This document shows positions 15,407 through 24,963 of a DNA stretch of 64,000 bases, piece by piece; positions within the stretch are counted from its first letter, which is position 1; each line of letters begins with the position of its first letter. Both the position numbers and the translations under genes were made by a program. The notes beneath the pieces are model-generated. The model did not search any database and was not told the origin of the DNA. It saw only the letters and a list, made by a program, of their open reading frames with translations. Source of the stretch: an uncultured Eubacteriales bacterium (GTDB lineage: Bacteria; Bacillota; Clostridia; Christensenellales; Borkfalkiaceae); NCBI GenBank assembly GCA_905207235.1, contig CAJLKN010000007.1, forward strand, positions 33,658-97,657, written 5' to 3'.

Positions 15407-16128
15407 AAACTGTGCTCATAACGGGCGGAACGCGCGGAATAGGCAAGGCGATAGCCGAAAGATTTCTGCGCAGCGGATACGAAGTTATCCTTAATTACTG
15501 CCACGACGAAGAGGCGGCTCTCGCCGCGCAGAACGAATTCAACGAACAGGACTATTGCCCCGTGCTCATGCGCGCCGACGTTTCGGACGAAAAGCAGGTC
15601 AAAGATATGTTCGCCGAAATCTTCCGCATTTACGGCAAAATAGACGTGCTCGTAAACAACGCAGGCATTTCCAAAATAAATGTCATACAGGATACAACCC
15701 TTTCCGATTGGGAGGAGATCATGGGCGTAAACCTGCGCGGAGTGTTCCTTTGCAGCCGCGAGGCTGCGCGCAGCATGATAAGCTACGGCGGAGGCGCCAT
15801 AGTCAATATCGCCTCTATATGGGGCGAAGTCGGCGCGAGCTGCGAGGTGGCGTATTCCGCCACGAAGGGCGGCGTAATAGCCTTTACAAAGGCGCTCGCA
15901 AAGGAGCTCGCCCCCTCGCACATAACAGTCAACTGCGTATCTCCCGGAGTGATAGACACGCAGATGAACGCGGGCTTTACGCAGGAGGAAATGGAAGATC
16001 TGATATCGCAGATACCTCTCGGAAGACTGGGCAGCGGCGAGGACGTGGCCGAAGCCTGCCTTTTCGCCGCCGAAAGCGGCTATATCACGGGCGAAGTTAT
16101 CTCCGTCGGCGGCGGGTTCGCAAAATAA
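15403..16128 (+). CDS. SDR oxidoreductase, FabG-like
   Basis: 241 residues, classical SDR with all motifs: GGTRGIG at residues 7-13, NNAG near 86, Asn in NLRG, Ser in NIASIWG near 138, YSATKGG near 150 and SPGVIDT after it. It resembles 3-oxoacyl-ACP reductase (FabG/YmfI), which would reduce 3-oxoacyl-ACP with NADPH, but no fatty-acid genes are near. It overlaps aroK by 4 nt (ATGA) and closes the aro run, so a role linked to aromatic metabolism is an alternative. Confidence 0.8.
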   Translation: MKTVLITGGTRGIGKAIAERFLRSGYEVILNYCHDEEAALAAQNEFNEQDYCPVLMRADVSDEKQVKDMFAEIFRIYGKIDVLVNNAGISKINVIQDTTLSDWEEIMGVNLRGVFLCSREAARSMISYGGGAIVNIASIWGEVGASCEVAYSATKGGVIAFTKALAKELAPSHITVNCVSPGVIDTQMNAGFTQEEMEDLISQIPLGRLGSGEDVAEACLFAAESGYITGEVISVGGGFAK

Positions 16129-16263
16129 CCGTCCGAAAATGCGACTTGCAAAAAAGCGGATCTTGTCCGAAAAATTGCAAAATAATGTGTCAAACAAAAA
16201 AATTTATAAAATTTTTGTATCAAAAAAGGAAATTGCACATTTTTTTCGTATATAAAGGTAGTA

Positions 16264-17295
16264 ATGGAAAAATCGATACGCATTCAGACACAGGAACGCG
16301 AAAGGCAATATCTTTCGCCATATGCAACTCTTTCCGAAAAGAGCGCGGGCAGACTGCGCGAAGAGCAGCCCTGCGAAATGCGCACGCCTTTTCAGCGCGA
16401 CAGGGACAGAATTATATACTGCAAATCGTTCGTGCGCCTTAAAAATAAGACGCAGGTCTTTTTTTCGCCCGAAGGCGACCATTACGTAACCCGCCTGACG
16501 CACACGCTCGACGTGTCGCAGATAGCCCGCTCGCTCGCGCGTTGTCTGCGCCTAAACGAGGACCTCGCCGAAGCCATAGCTCTGGGGCACGACCTCGGTC
16601 ATACGCCCTTCGGACACAGCGGCGAGCGCATACTCAATAAACTCGCCCCGGGAGGGTTCAGACACAACGAACAGTCTTTGAGGGTGGTCGATGTGCTCGA
16701 AAAAGACGGCAGGGGGCTCAACCTTACATACGAAGTGCGCGACGGCATAGTCAACCACAACAACCACAAAAACGAGGACAAGCCTTCAACTTTGGAGGGC
16801 AAGTGTGTCTGCATAGCCGACAGAGTGGCTTACATAAATCACGACCTCAACGACGCCATCCGCGCGGGCGTGCTCAAAGCCGAAGACGTCCCCGAAGATA
16901 TAGTCAGCGTTCTCGGATCTACTTCGCGCGAGAGAATAAATACGGCTATAACTTCCGTCTGGCTCAACAGCGCGGACAAGCCGTATGTCAAGATGGGCGA
17001 CGAGGTGCGCGAGGCGAGCGACAAACTGCGTGCTTTCATGTTCGAAAGGGTGTATCGCACGCGCTTTGCCATGGGCGAAGAGGAAAAAGCCGAAAGGATG
17101 CTCTCGGCTATGTACGATTATTTTATAAAATATCCCGAAAAACTGCCTCAGACGTACCTGATGTTAATGCAGACATACCCCCGCGAACAGGTCGTATGCG
17201 ACTATATTTCGTCCATGACCGACAGGTATGCGGTAAAGGTATTCAACTCTATATTCGTTCCGCGCGGCTGGACTTTCGTGGACGAACTCAACTGA
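16264..17295 (+). CDS. dgt: Deoxyguanosinetriphosphate triphosphohydrolase-like HD protein
   Basis: 343 residues. The family hydrolyses dNTPs to deoxynucleosides and triphosphate. The HD-domain metal ligands are visible: RLTHTLDVSQIAR near residue 78 (first His), GHDLGHTPFGHSGE near 110 (the HD pair and following His), and an Asp further on in CIADRVAYINHD near 184. AAAGGT lies 4 nt before the ATG. A tract of about 130 nt separates it from the aro run. dgt heading dnaG and rpoD is the usual clostridial order of this cluster. Confidence 0.9.
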   Translation: MEKSIRIQTQERERQYLSPYATLSEKSAGRLREEQPCEMRTPFQRDRDRIIYCKSFVRLKNKTQVFFSPEGDHYVTRLTHTLDVSQIARSLARCLRLNEDLAEAIALGHDLGHTPFGHSGERILNKLAPGGFRHNEQSLRVVDVLEKDGRGLNLTYEVRDGIVNHNNHKNEDKPSTLEGKCVCIADRVAYINHDLNDAIRAGVLKAEDVPEDIVSVLGSTSRERINTAITSVWLNSADKPYVKMGDEVREASDKLRAFMFERVYRTRFAMGEEEKAERMLSAMYDYFIKYPEKLPQTYLMLMQTYPREQVVCDYISSMTDRYAVKVFNSIFVPRGWTFVDELN

Positions 17296-17342
17296 CGGCA
17301 ATGTGCGCCGCCGAAAATCAAAGGAGATAGCCGCAAGGCGCA

Positions 17343-19124
17343 ATGGACCAGGAATTTTTAAGAACGCTTAAAGATAAACTGAATATCGTCGATGTAGCGA
17401 GCGGCTATTTCACGCTCGAAAAGAAGGGTGCAAACTACTGGGCTTGCTGTCCATTTCACCACGAAAAGACGGCGTCTTTTTCGGTAAACGAGAGCGGACA
17501 GTTCTATCATTGCTTCGGCTGCGGGGCTTCGGGCGACGTCATAAAACTTGTGTCCGAAATGGAAAGCCTCGATTTCATGGACACGGTAAAACTGCTCGCC
17601 GAGCGCGCAAACCTGCCCATGCCGCAGTCGGACTTCGACAACCGCACCACAGCGGAGGCGAAGAGAAAGAGGGACACCCTTTTAAAACTTTTAAACGACT
17701 GCGCGCACTTTTACCTCGATAACCTCAATTCGGGCAAAGCCGACGCGCACATTCAGTACATACTCAACAGAAATATCCCCTCGCGCGTCGTCCGCTCGTT
17801 CGGGCTGGGCGCCAGTCTTAATTTTACCGACCTCCCGAAATTTTTATTGTCAAAGGGCTATTCAAAACAGGATATGCTCGACAGCGGCACGGTAAACGAG
17901 GTGGACGGGAGATTGGTCGATGCGCAGGGCGGAAGATTGATTTTTCCCATAATCAACGCGCTGGACGAGGTAATCGCCTTCGGCGGCAGGGTGCTCAAAA
18001 AGACCGATTTCGCAAAGTATAAAAACACGAAAGAAACTATAATTTTCAATAAAAGCAAGACCCTTTACAACATAAACCTTTTAAAAAAGCTCAAAAGAAG
18101 CCAAAATATAAAGGAAGTAATAATGGTTGAAGGGTACATGGACGCCATTTCGCTCTATTCCTCGGGCTTTAAAAACGTAGTCGCCAGTATGGGCACGTCT
18201 TTAACGCAGGACCAGGCGCGACTGATAAAGCGATATACCGATACCGTCCTCATTTCCTACGACGGCGACACGGCGGGCAAAAAGGCGAACATGCGCGGGC
18301 TTGAAATTTTAAAGGGCGAAGGGCTCAACGTAAAGGTCGTTCCCCTGCCCGAAGGGCTCGACCCCGACGACGTGATAAAACAGCGCGGCGAGGAAGGGTA
18401 CAAAGCCTGTCTGGACGCGGCTATGCCGCTTATCGACTATAAACTTTCCGTCCTCGGCGAGGGTGCAGACCTTTCAAAGACGGAGGATAAGCGCAGATAC
18501 GTCGCCGATGCGATAAAGATTATCAAAACGGCGGACAGCTCCGCCGAGCAGGAAGAACTTTTAAAGAAGCTGCGCGACAAGACGGGCATAACTTACGAAA
18601 GTTTAAACCGCGACCTCAACGCGTTGCCCAGCCAGATGGAGATAAAATCTGACAGGCACGAGGACAGGGCGGACAACGCCACGGCTTCATTGAAGGCTTC
18701 GCGGTTTGTCATAGTAAGTTATCTGTTCGGCGCCGATTATACGGCGGATACCGACATAGCCGAAATACCTTTCACCAATCCCATTCACCTCATACTCGCC
18801 AGGTATGTAATATCCAAAAAACTGCTCGGCGAGAGAATACATTTAAGCGAAATTTTCGAATTTTTCGAAGAAAAGACGCCCGAGTATGAGGAACTTACCC
18901 GCATACTCGACTATTCCGACGGCGACAAACTGTCGGGCGATGTTGCGGCAAAATATTTTGCCGACAGCGTCGTAAGGCTGAAAATGGACTATATAGACGA
19001 AGAAATAAGTTCGCTCACCGCAAAGACGGCTTCACTCACCGACGTCAACGACAGAAGGCAATGCGCCGCGCGGCTTAACGAACTTTTCAAACAAAAGGAA
19101 AAACTTAAAAACGGGGTACGTTAA
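17343..19124 (+). CDS. dnaG: DNA primase
   Basis: 593 residues. It makes RNA primers at the replication fork. The N-terminal zinc ribbon (CPFH near residue 37 and CFGC near 58) is followed by the TOPRIM core (VEGYMDAISLYSSG near 262, then SYDGDTAGKKA near 309 with the acidic metal site). The C-terminal part (about 450-590) is the helicase-interacting region. AAGGAG lies upstream of the ATG. rpoD starts at the nucleotide after the stop, as in the macromolecular-synthesis operon. Confidence 0.96.
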   Translation: MDQEFLRTLKDKLNIVDVASGYFTLEKKGANYWACCPFHHEKTASFSVNESGQFYHCFGCGASGDVIKLVSEMESLDFMDTVKLLAERANLPMPQSDFDNRTTAEAKRKRDTLLKLLNDCAHFYLDNLNSGKADAHIQYILNRNIPSRVVRSFGLGASLNFTDLPKFLLSKGYSKQDMLDSGTVNEVDGRLVDAQGGRLIFPIINALDEVIAFGGRVLKKTDFAKYKNTKETIIFNKSKTLYNINLLKKLKRSQNIKEVIMVEGYMDAISLYSSGFKNVVASMGTSLTQDQARLIKRYTDTVLISYDGDTAGKKANMRGLEILKGEGLNVKVVPLPEGLDPDDVIKQRGEEGYKACLDAAMPLIDYKLSVLGEGADLSKTEDKRRYVADAIKIIKTADSSAEQEELLKKLRDKTGITYESLNRDLNALPSQMEIKSDRHEDRADNATASLKASRFVIVSYLFGADYTADTDIAEIPFTNPIHLILARYVISKKLLGERIHLSEIFEFFEEKTPEYEELTRILDYSDGDKLSGDVAAKYFADSVVRLKMDYIDEEISSLTAKTASLTDVNDRRQCAARLNELFKQKEKLKNGVR

Positions 19125-20183
19125 ATGAATTTATCCGACCAGAAATTAAACGAAATACTTAAAAAGATTATCGACGACTATTCAAACAAAGGCTCGATAA
19201 CGACAAACAACCTCTGCGATATAATGGAAAAGTACGAAACCACGCCCACGCAGATGGATTTCGTATATAAATCTATTGCGGAGGCGGGCATTCAGATAAT
19301 CGACGAAGCCGAAAGGGACAACGAACTGTACGAACAGGCTCTCTCGGATATCGGGCTCGACGACCCCGTCAAGATGTATTTAAAGGACATAGGCAGGGTG
19401 CCCCTTCTTTCCGCCGACGACGAAATAGAACTCGCCCGCAAAATGCAGGAGGGCGACGAGGAGGCTAAAAAGAAACTTTCCGAAGCCAATTTAAGGCTTG
19501 TAGTTTCCATCGCAAAGAGGTATGTCGGGCGCGGCATGCTGTTTTTAGACCTCATTCAGGAAGGCAATCTAGGTCTTATGAAGGCCGTCGAAAAATTCGA
19601 TTATCAGAAGGGCTTCAAGTTCTCTACCTATGCAACCTGGTGGATAAGGCAGGCTATAACCCGTGCGATAGCCGACCAGGCCCGCACCATCCGTATCCCC
19701 GTGCATATGGTCGAAACAATCAATAAACTGACGCGCGTTTCGCGCATACTTTTGCAGAAGTACGGCAGAGAACCTACCCCCGCAGAAATCGCGCAGGAGA
19801 TGAACATTTCCGAAGAGCGCGTGCGCGAAATACAGAAGATTGCGCAGGACCCCGTCTCGCTCGAAACGCCCATAGGCGAAGAGGAAGATTCTCACCTCGG
19901 CGACTTCATCGAAGACGACAGAGCGGTTACGCCTTCTGACAGCGTATCCTCCACAATGCTTAAAGAAACGCTTTTGTCCGTCCTCAACAGTCTCACTCCC
20001 CGCGAGGAAAAGGTTCTTCGCCTCAGGTACGGCGTGGACGACGGTCGTCCCCGCACGCTCGAAGAAGTCGGCAAGGAATTCAACGTAACGAGGGAGCGTA
20101 TCCGCCAGATCGAGGCAAAGGCGTTGAGAAAGCTGCGCCATCCTTCGCGCTCCAAGCACCTCAAAGATTTCCTCGATACCTGA
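19125..20183 (+). CDS. rpoD: Primary RNA polymerase sigma factor (sigma-A)
   Basis: 352 residues, typical of Bacillota sigma-A with a short N-terminus. Region 1.2/2 runs from [11 protein letters not shown] near residue 78. Region 2.3-2.4 ([19 protein letters not shown] near 164) melts and reads the -10. Region 3 follows [11 protein letters not shown]. Region 4.2 ([20 protein letters not shown] near 308) reads the -35. This agrees with the TTGACA/TATAAT-type promoters found throughout the window. It directly follows dnaG, and its TGA overlaps the ATG of trmK by one base. Confidence 0.97.
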   Translation: MNLSDQKLNEILKKIIDDYSNKGSITTNNLCDIMEKYETTPTQMDFVYKSIAEAGIQIIDEAERDNELYEQALSDIGLDDPVKMYLKDIGRVPLLSADDEIELARKMQEGDEEAKKKLSEANLRLVVSIAKRYVGRGMLFLDLIQEGNLGLMKAVEKFDYQKGFKFSTYATWWIRQAITRAIADQARTIRIPVHMVETINKLTRVSRILLQKYGREPTPAEIAQEMNISEERVREIQKIAQDPVSLETPIGEEEDSHLGDFIEDDRAVTPSDSVSSTMLKETLLSVLNSLTPREEKVLRLRYGVDDGRPRTLEEVGKEFNVTRERIRQIEAKALRKLRHPSRSKHLKDFLDT

Positions 20184-20824
20184 TGGACAGAATAGAGCAA
20201 ATCTGTTCGCGGTTCGAAAGGTGCGGCGTGTTCGCCGACGTCGGTTGCGACCACGGCTACTGCACGCAGTACATGCTTAAAAACAACCTCTGCGACCGCG
20301 CTGTAATTTCGGATATAAGCCAAAAAAGCCTCAATAAAGCGCGCCTGCTTTTAAAGGACTATTTTGCGGCGGGAAGGGTAAGCGCCGTCTGTTGCGACGG
20401 TCTGATCGGAGTAAAAGAAGCTGACCTCGTGCTCATCGCGGGCATGGGCGGCGACGAAATTTTAAAAATTCTGCAACAGGGCTACATACCCGAAAAATTC
20501 GTCTTTCAGCCTATGAGCAACGTTGCAAAACTGCGCGAATATCTTCTTGAAAGGGGCTGCGGCATAACAGAGGACAATATTTTCAAAGACGGAAAATTTT
20601 ATTTTATCATAAAAGGGGTGCGGCAGGGCTGTAACGAAAAATACTCTCCCGAACAGCTTGCGTTCGGCAAAGACAGCCTGAAAAATCCCGTGCTCAGAGA
20701 ATATCTCGGCGAGGAAGCGGAAAAAATCCGCGGCTATCTCGCCCGCGGCATGCGCGAAGAAAACAGACAAATGCTCATCGGCAGGCTGAAATTTTTAACG
20801 GGGGTATATTCAGGTGAAACTTAA
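20183..20824 (+). CDS. trmK: tRNA (adenine(22)-N1)-methyltransferase
   Basis: 213 residues. A Rossmann-fold SAM methyltransferase; the DVGCDHGYCTQYML motif near residue 19 binds SAM, ISDIS follows, and LIAGMGGDEIL near 82 is the TrmK/COG2384 signature. The family methylates A22 of tRNAs. It overlaps rpoD by one base and is followed by the Nif3-like gene with an 11-nt overlap, the order seen in Bacillus and many Clostridia. Confidence 0.9.
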   Translation: MDRIEQICSRFERCGVFADVGCDHGYCTQYMLKNNLCDRAVISDISQKSLNKARLLLKDYFAAGRVSAVCCDGLIGVKEADLVLIAGMGGDEILKILQQGYIPEKFVFQPMSNVAKLREYLLERGCGITEDNIFKDGKFYFIIKGVRQGCNEKYSPEQLAFGKDSLKNPVLREYLGEEAEKIRGYLARGMREENRQMLIGRLKFLTGVYSGET

Positions 20825-21602
20825 AGAGGCGTTTGCCATAACCGAGCGTTGCTGCGCGCCCGTCGCGCTCAGCGACGAACTGTGCGCAAAGTATAACCAC
20901 TACGACAACAGCGGCATACTCGTCGAAAACGAGGGCGAAATAACGGGCGTTCTGTTCTCTCTCGATTTCACGCCCGCCGCGGCTGAAGAAGCGATAAAGC
21001 GCGGTTATAACTTAATCATAACTCACCACCCCGCAATTTATCACGGACAGCACAGAATAACGCCCTCCAACGACCTTATTTCCCAAGCTCTCGTAAAGTG
21101 CATACGCGGCGGAGTGGGCGTCATTTCCATGCACCTCAATTTCGACTGCGCGCGAGAGGGCATAGATTATTATTTAATGAAAGGTCTCGGCGGCACCGAG
21201 GCGGAGATAATGGATAAACTCTCCGTCGGCGGCTACGGCAGAGTTTACTCGATACCCGAAATTAAATTTTGCGATTTTGTCAGAAAAATAGGCAAAACAT
21301 TCAACACAAAGCGCATCTTTTCTTATGGCGACCCGCAAAGACCGATTAAAAAAGTCGCGTCGTTCTGCGGCGCGGGCGCGGACGAAAATGCGGGCGGTTT
21401 TGCCATAGCAAACGGCGCGGACGTAATTGTGTCGTCTGATTTTGCTCACCACATGATAACGGGGCTGTACTACAACGGAGTAAACGTCGTGCAGATGACG
21501 CACTACGCATCCGAAGTTTACGGCTTTACGCATATGGCGCGCAGGCTCATACCCGAGCTCGGCGTGCCGGCATACGTCTTAATCGACGAGGAACTTTTGT
21601 AA
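20814..21602 (+). CDS. Nif3-like dinuclear metal-centre protein
   Basis: 262 residues, starting at GTG 20814 within the end of trmK. Nif3/YqfO proteins bind two metal ions and form toroidal oligomers; they are often annotated as GTP cyclohydrolase 1 type 2, but the function is unsettled. Metal-site motifs are ITHHPAIY near residue 68, SMHLNFD near 105 and the His/Glu pair in MTHYASEVYG near 229. The YqfO-type inserted domain is absent, so this is the short form. Its place after trmK is conserved among Bacillota. Confidence 0.88.
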   Translation: MKLKEAFAITERCCAPVALSDELCAKYNHYDNSGILVENEGEITGVLFSLDFTPAAAEEAIKRGYNLIITHHPAIYHGQHRITPSNDLISQALVKCIRGGVGVISMHLNFDCAREGIDYYLMKGLGGTEAEIMDKLSVGGYGRVYSIPEIKFCDFVRKIGKTFNTKRIFSYGDPQRPIKKVASFCGAGADENAGGFAIANGADVIVSSDFAHHMITGLYYNGVNVVQMTHYASEVYGFTHMARRLIPELGVPAYVLIDEELL

Positions 21603-21619
21603 TTTCAAGGAGAAAAATT

Positions 21620-22321
21620 ATGTCACAGGTTGAAAAACTTTTAAAATACCAGCAGGAGGACAGCCGTCTTTTGAAGATCGAGCAGGAAATTTCTGCCAGC
21701 GACGAGCGCAAAAAGTACATTCAGACGCGCAACTTCCTCACGAAGGCGTCCGAAAAGCTCGACCAGTTAGAGAGCAAGGCGAGCGAGATAAAATCGCTCA
21801 TCGACCGCCTTGAAAAGAAGTATTCCGAACTGGTTGAAACGCTCAAAGATTTCGACAACCTCGACAAACTCGTCGAAGCGGGCAACGATATATCCTTCTA
21901 CAAGCGCAGCGCGCAGTCGCTGGCCGACTCTTTCAAAGCTCTAAAAGGCGAGATAGCAAATCTCACCGCGACGGCAAAGGAAACTTCCGACGAATATCAG
22001 AATTTGAAAAAGAAGGTCATTTCCGCGCAGAAGGAATACCCCGTTTTGCAGGACGCTTTCAAAAAATACAAGGCGGAAAGGCAGGCGGAAGTGGACAAGA
22101 TAACCGCAGAGCTCAAAAATCTTTCCAAGGATATCGACGAGGAAGTGCTCAAAAAATATCAGGCAAAGCGCAGCGAAAGAGTTTTCCCCATACTCTGCAA
22201 GCTCAACGCCGATATCTGTCCCATGTGCGGCACATCGCTGTCCATTGCCGAAAAGGAAGCGGCTTCGTCGGGAAGGGTGGTTGAGTGCGAAAACTGCCAC
22301 AGATTTTTATATAAAGGTTAA
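21620..22321 (+). CDS. Coiled-coil protein with C-terminal C4 zinc ribbon
   Basis: 233 residues. Residues about 1-180 are a long, charged helical coiled coil. The last 40 residues carry two CxxC pairs (CPMCG and CENCH) in the pattern of the zf-RING_7/C4-type zinc-ribbon family. These proteins are thought to bind nucleic acid or act as adaptors; the exact role is unknown. AAGGAG precedes the ATG. It is the last gene of the dgt-dnaG-rpoD-trmK-nif3 run and is followed by a terminator at about 85 nt. Confidence 0.82.
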   Translation: MSQVEKLLKYQQEDSRLLKIEQEISASDERKKYIQTRNFLTKASEKLDQLESKASEIKSLIDRLEKKYSELVETLKDFDNLDKLVEAGNDISFYKRSAQSLADSFKALKGEIANLTATAKETSDEYQNLKKKVISAQKEYPVLQDAFKKYKAERQAEVDKITAELKNLSKDIDEEVLKKYQAKRSERVFPILCKLNADICPMCGTSLSIAEKEAASSGRVVECENCHRFLYKG

Positions 22322-22405
22322 AATTGCAGTCATAACCTGCTTGCGCGGACATATAATATGTAATGTGCTCCGCGCGGAGGAAAAACTGCGGGAGCATATA
22401 GTTTG

Positions 22406-22436
22406 CGGGCGCGGCGGGATGTCGCGCCCGTTTTTT
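22406..22436 (+). terminator. Terminator of the dnaG-rpoD cluster
   Basis: Stem CGGGCGCG/CGCGCCCG followed by six T. Confidence 0.85.
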
Positions 22437-22489
22437 AGTTAGCAAACGTATTTTAACGCGATATTTGCCTTCTCTGAAATTTTTCAATG

Positions 22490-22518
22490 TTGACAGTACG
22501 CTTTCAAGGTAGTAAAAT
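22490..22518 (+). promoter_or_regulatory. Promoter of the iron-sulfur flavoprotein gene
   Basis: TTGACA (22490-22495), 17 bp, TAAAAT (22513-22518). Confidence 0.8.
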
Positions 22519-22545
22519 ATAAAAAAACAAAAAAGGAGTGTAAAT

Positions 22546-23169
22546 ATGAAAGTATTGATGATAAACGGCAGCCCCCACGAACACGGCTGCACCGACGCGG
22601 CTTTAAAAATTATAGCCGAAGAATTGAAAGCGCAGGGAGTGGAAAGCACGATATTCTGGATAGGCACAGGCGCTGTTCATTCGTGCATCGGTTGCCTGAA
22701 CTGCCGAAGGACGGGCAAGTGCATTTTCGACGACGACGTCGTCAATAAGCTGGGCGCAATGGTAAAAGATTACGACGGTTACATCTTCGGCTCGCCCGTG
22801 CATTACGCATCCCCCGCAGGCGCAATGGTCTCCGTGCTCGACAGGCTCTTCTATGCCTACGGCACATATATGAAGTTCAAACCCGCCGCAAGCGTAGTTT
22901 CTGCAAGAAGGGCGGGCACTACGGCTTCATACGACGTCCTCAATAAATACATAGGCATATCCTCCATGATACAGGTTCCCGCAACCTATTGGAATATGGT
23001 TCACGGTAGCAAAGCCGAAGACGTCTTGAAGGATGAGGAGGGCGTGAGCGTCATGCGCGCGCTGGGCTCTAATATGGCATGGCTTTTAAAACTTATCGAT
23101 AAAGCCAAGGGCACCGAGCTCGAAAAACCCGTCATCGTCAAAAAAGTCATGACGAACTTCATAAGATAA
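22546..23169 (+). CDS. Iron-sulfur flavoprotein / NADPH-dependent FMN reductase family
   Basis: 207 residues. The flavodoxin-like fold begins with LMINGSPHEHGCTD (phosphate loop for FMN). Cys47, 50, 53 and 59 form CxxCxxCx5C, the compact motif that binds a [4Fe-4S] cluster in archaeal and clostridial iron-sulfur flavoproteins. FGSPVHYASPAGAM near residue 83 is the second flavin-binding loop. Such proteins pass electrons between ferredoxin and acceptors such as O2, H2O2 or quinones; the partner is not shown here. AAAGGAG lies upstream of the ATG, and the gene is monocistronic from a near-consensus promoter. Confidence 0.85.
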   Translation: MKVLMINGSPHEHGCTDAALKIIAEELKAQGVESTIFWIGTGAVHSCIGCLNCRRTGKCIFDDDVVNKLGAMVKDYDGYIFGSPVHYASPAGAMVSVLDRLFYAYGTYMKFKPAASVVSARRAGTTASYDVLNKYIGISSMIQVPATYWNMVHGSKAEDVLKDEEGVSVMRALGSNMAWLLKLIDKAKGTELEKPVIVKKVMTNFIR

Positions 23170-23435
23170 GGAAAGTAAGGAATATCTTACAATATTTTAT
23201 ATAATTATTGCTCATAAACAGCGCTCATGATAAATTGTTTGTCCCTGCTGTTCTGCGCAGACGGATACAGCTGCCAGCAGGCTGCAATCGCGCATTTTGC
23301 CAAAATTGCAAACACAACAGATACAGCCTCGTTTACATAAGCCTTAAAGCCTTAAAAGTTTCGTTCACGAAAACAAAAAGTTTTGACCGAATAAATTAAT
23401 CAAGTCGCTATACAAATTAATTAAGCCACAACAAA
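23170..23435. other. Intergenic stretch without a recognised gene
   Basis: Between the flavoprotein gene and the aspS terminator. It holds a small direct repeat (GCCTTAAA twice near 23340) and no ORF with an SD or recognisable product. It may contain a decayed gene. Confidence 0.5.
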
Positions 23436-23470
23436 GCCCCGTCCGCAAAAAGCGGACGGGGCATATTTTA
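23436..23470 (-). terminator. Bidirectional terminator downstream of aspS
   Basis: An 11-bp stem (23436-23446 with 23452-23462) with U-rich flanks on both strands, placed 25 nt after the aspS stop. Confidence 0.8.
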
Positions 23471-23486
23471 TTTATGGTTGTGAAGT

Positions 23487-24818
23487 TTAAGGGGTAACTC
23501 TGTTTATGTCTCTGGGGAACATGGCTGCATAGCGCACGTTCTTGAAGCCTAAAAGGTGCATGGTAAGTCTTTCAAGTCCCAGACCTAATCCGCCGTGAGG
23601 GGGAGCTCCGTATTTGTGAAGCATAAGGTAGGTTTCAAAGTCGTCGGGGTTCATGCCCAGTTTTTTCATCTTTTCGACCTGCATGTTGTAGTCGTGAATT
23701 CGCTGTCCGCCCGAGGTAATCTCTATTCCGCGGAACAGAAGGTCGAACGAAAGGGTAACTTCGGGGTCTTCGGGGTCGTCCATCGTGTAGAAGGGGCGCT
23801 TTGCGCTTAAATAGTGAGTTACGAACAGGAAGTCGGAGTTGAACTGCTGTTTTGCCCACTTGCCGAGGAATGCTTCCTCTTCGGGCTCGAAGTCCTTCAT
23901 ATCCGTAATATTTTTGAGCTTTTTCACGCACATTTCCTTTGCGTCCTTAAAGCGCACGCAGGGGATAGAGGTGATTTCGGGTATATCCACTTTCAGAAGC
24001 TCGATTTCGGGCGCGTACTGCTCTTTGAGCAGCTTCATTATATATTTAAGAACGCCCGTTTCCATATTCATAATGTCGGTAAAGCTGTCGATAAAGCCCA
24101 TTTCGAAGTCCATCGAAATGTACTCGTTGAGGTGCCTCGATGTGTCGTGGTGTTCTGCTCTGAAAACGGGACCTATCTCGAATACTCTCTCATATACGGG
24201 AACGAGCGCCTGCTTGTAGAGCTGGGGGCTCTGAGCAAGGAAGACGGTTTTGCCGAAGTAATCGAGCTTGAACACGTTCGTGCCGCCCTCTGCGCCCGCA
24301 AAGTTGATTTTGGGCGTGTGAATTTCGGTAAAATCCTGGCTCATAAGGTATTCTCTGAAGCCGCGCTGAATGCCCTCCTGAATTTTGAAAACTGCGCGCT
24401 CTTTGGGGTTGCGCAGCGTTACGGGGCGGTAGTCGAGATCTACGTTCAGATCGCAGTTGACCTGTTTTTTGGATATAACGACGGGGGGAATGGCTGCGGG
24501 AACGGAAAGAACCTCTATATTGCTTATCTGCAATTCATAGCGATCGCTGCCGTCGCGCGTCTGGCTCTTTACGACCTTGCCCGTAACTTTGGCAGAGCAC
24601 TGTTCAACTACGTCCTCGGTAAGTCTGTAGTCCGAAAATTCGGGCGAATAGACGCACTGTATAAGCTCGCGCGCCGTTCTGACTATAATAAAAGCGAAGT
24701 CGCTCATGTCTCTTATATTGTGTATGGCGCCCTTTATGGTAACCTGTTCGCCGACGTGATTGCAAAATTCCGAGTACGGCGTAGAGGTGCGCTGTATGAC
24801 GCCTGTCATTTCCTGCAT
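23487..24818 (-). CDS. aspS: Aspartyl-tRNA synthetase, archaeal type
   Basis: 443 residues, much shorter than the roughly 590-residue bacterial AspRS because the GAD insertion domain is absent. An N-terminal OB fold (residues about 15-105) binds the anticodon. The class II core carries TEIHTPKINFAGAEGGTNVF, FLAQSPQLYKQ near residue 193, the motif 2 loop FRAEHHDTSRHLNEY, and motif 3 GLGLGLERLTM, ending in MFPRDINRVTP. These are archaeal/eukaryotic AspRS signatures. A His follows GAI in the OB fold (GAIHNIRD), at about the position associated with non-discriminating enzymes that also charge tRNA-Asn; that reading is tentative. The start is ATG 24818 with GGAGG 6 nt upstream and a promoter just above it. 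No T-box is seen. Confidence 0.92.
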   Translation of the reverse strand: MQEMTGVIQRTSTPYSEFCNHVGEQVTIKGAIHNIRDMSDFAFIIVRTARELIQCVYSPEFSDYRLTEDVVEQCSAKVTGKVVKSQTRDGSDRYELQISNIEVLSVPAAIPPVVISKKQVNCDLNVDLDYRPVTLRNPKERAVFKIQEGIQRGFREYLMSQDFTEIHTPKINFAGAEGGTNVFKLDYFGKTVFLAQSPQLYKQALVPVYERVFEIGPVFRAEHHDTSRHLNEYISMDFEMGFIDSFTDIMNMETGVLKYIMKLLKEQYAPEIELLKVDIPEITSIPCVRFKDAKEMCVKKLKNITDMKDFEPEEEAFLGKWAKQQFNSDFLFVTHYLSAKRPFYTMDDPEDPEVTLSFDLLFRGIEITSGGQRIHDYNMQVEKMKKLGMNPDDFETYLMLHKYGAPPHGGLGLGLERLTMHLLGFKNVRYAAMFPRDINRVTP

Positions 24819-24849
24819 AAAAAACCTCCGATAATCGATTTCGCATTAA

Positions 24850-24878
24850 ATTTTACTTTAAAAAGCGATAAAAATCAA
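24850..24878 (-). promoter_or_regulatory. aspS promoter
   Basis: Minus strand: TTGATT (24878-24873), 17 bp, TAAAAT (24855-24850), about 30 nt before the start codon. Confidence 0.7.
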
Positions 24879-24963
24879 GTATTTACGCCGATGCGCGCAA
24901 AATAAATGTGTCCGCTTGCGGCAAACTTGCGTGGAGGAATATAAACACCTGTAAAATATAAAT

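Noticed and set aside
23814..24905. Long plus-strand open frame opposite aspS
   Set aside because: Antisense shadow of a well-conserved synthetase; the composition reflects the complementary codons.
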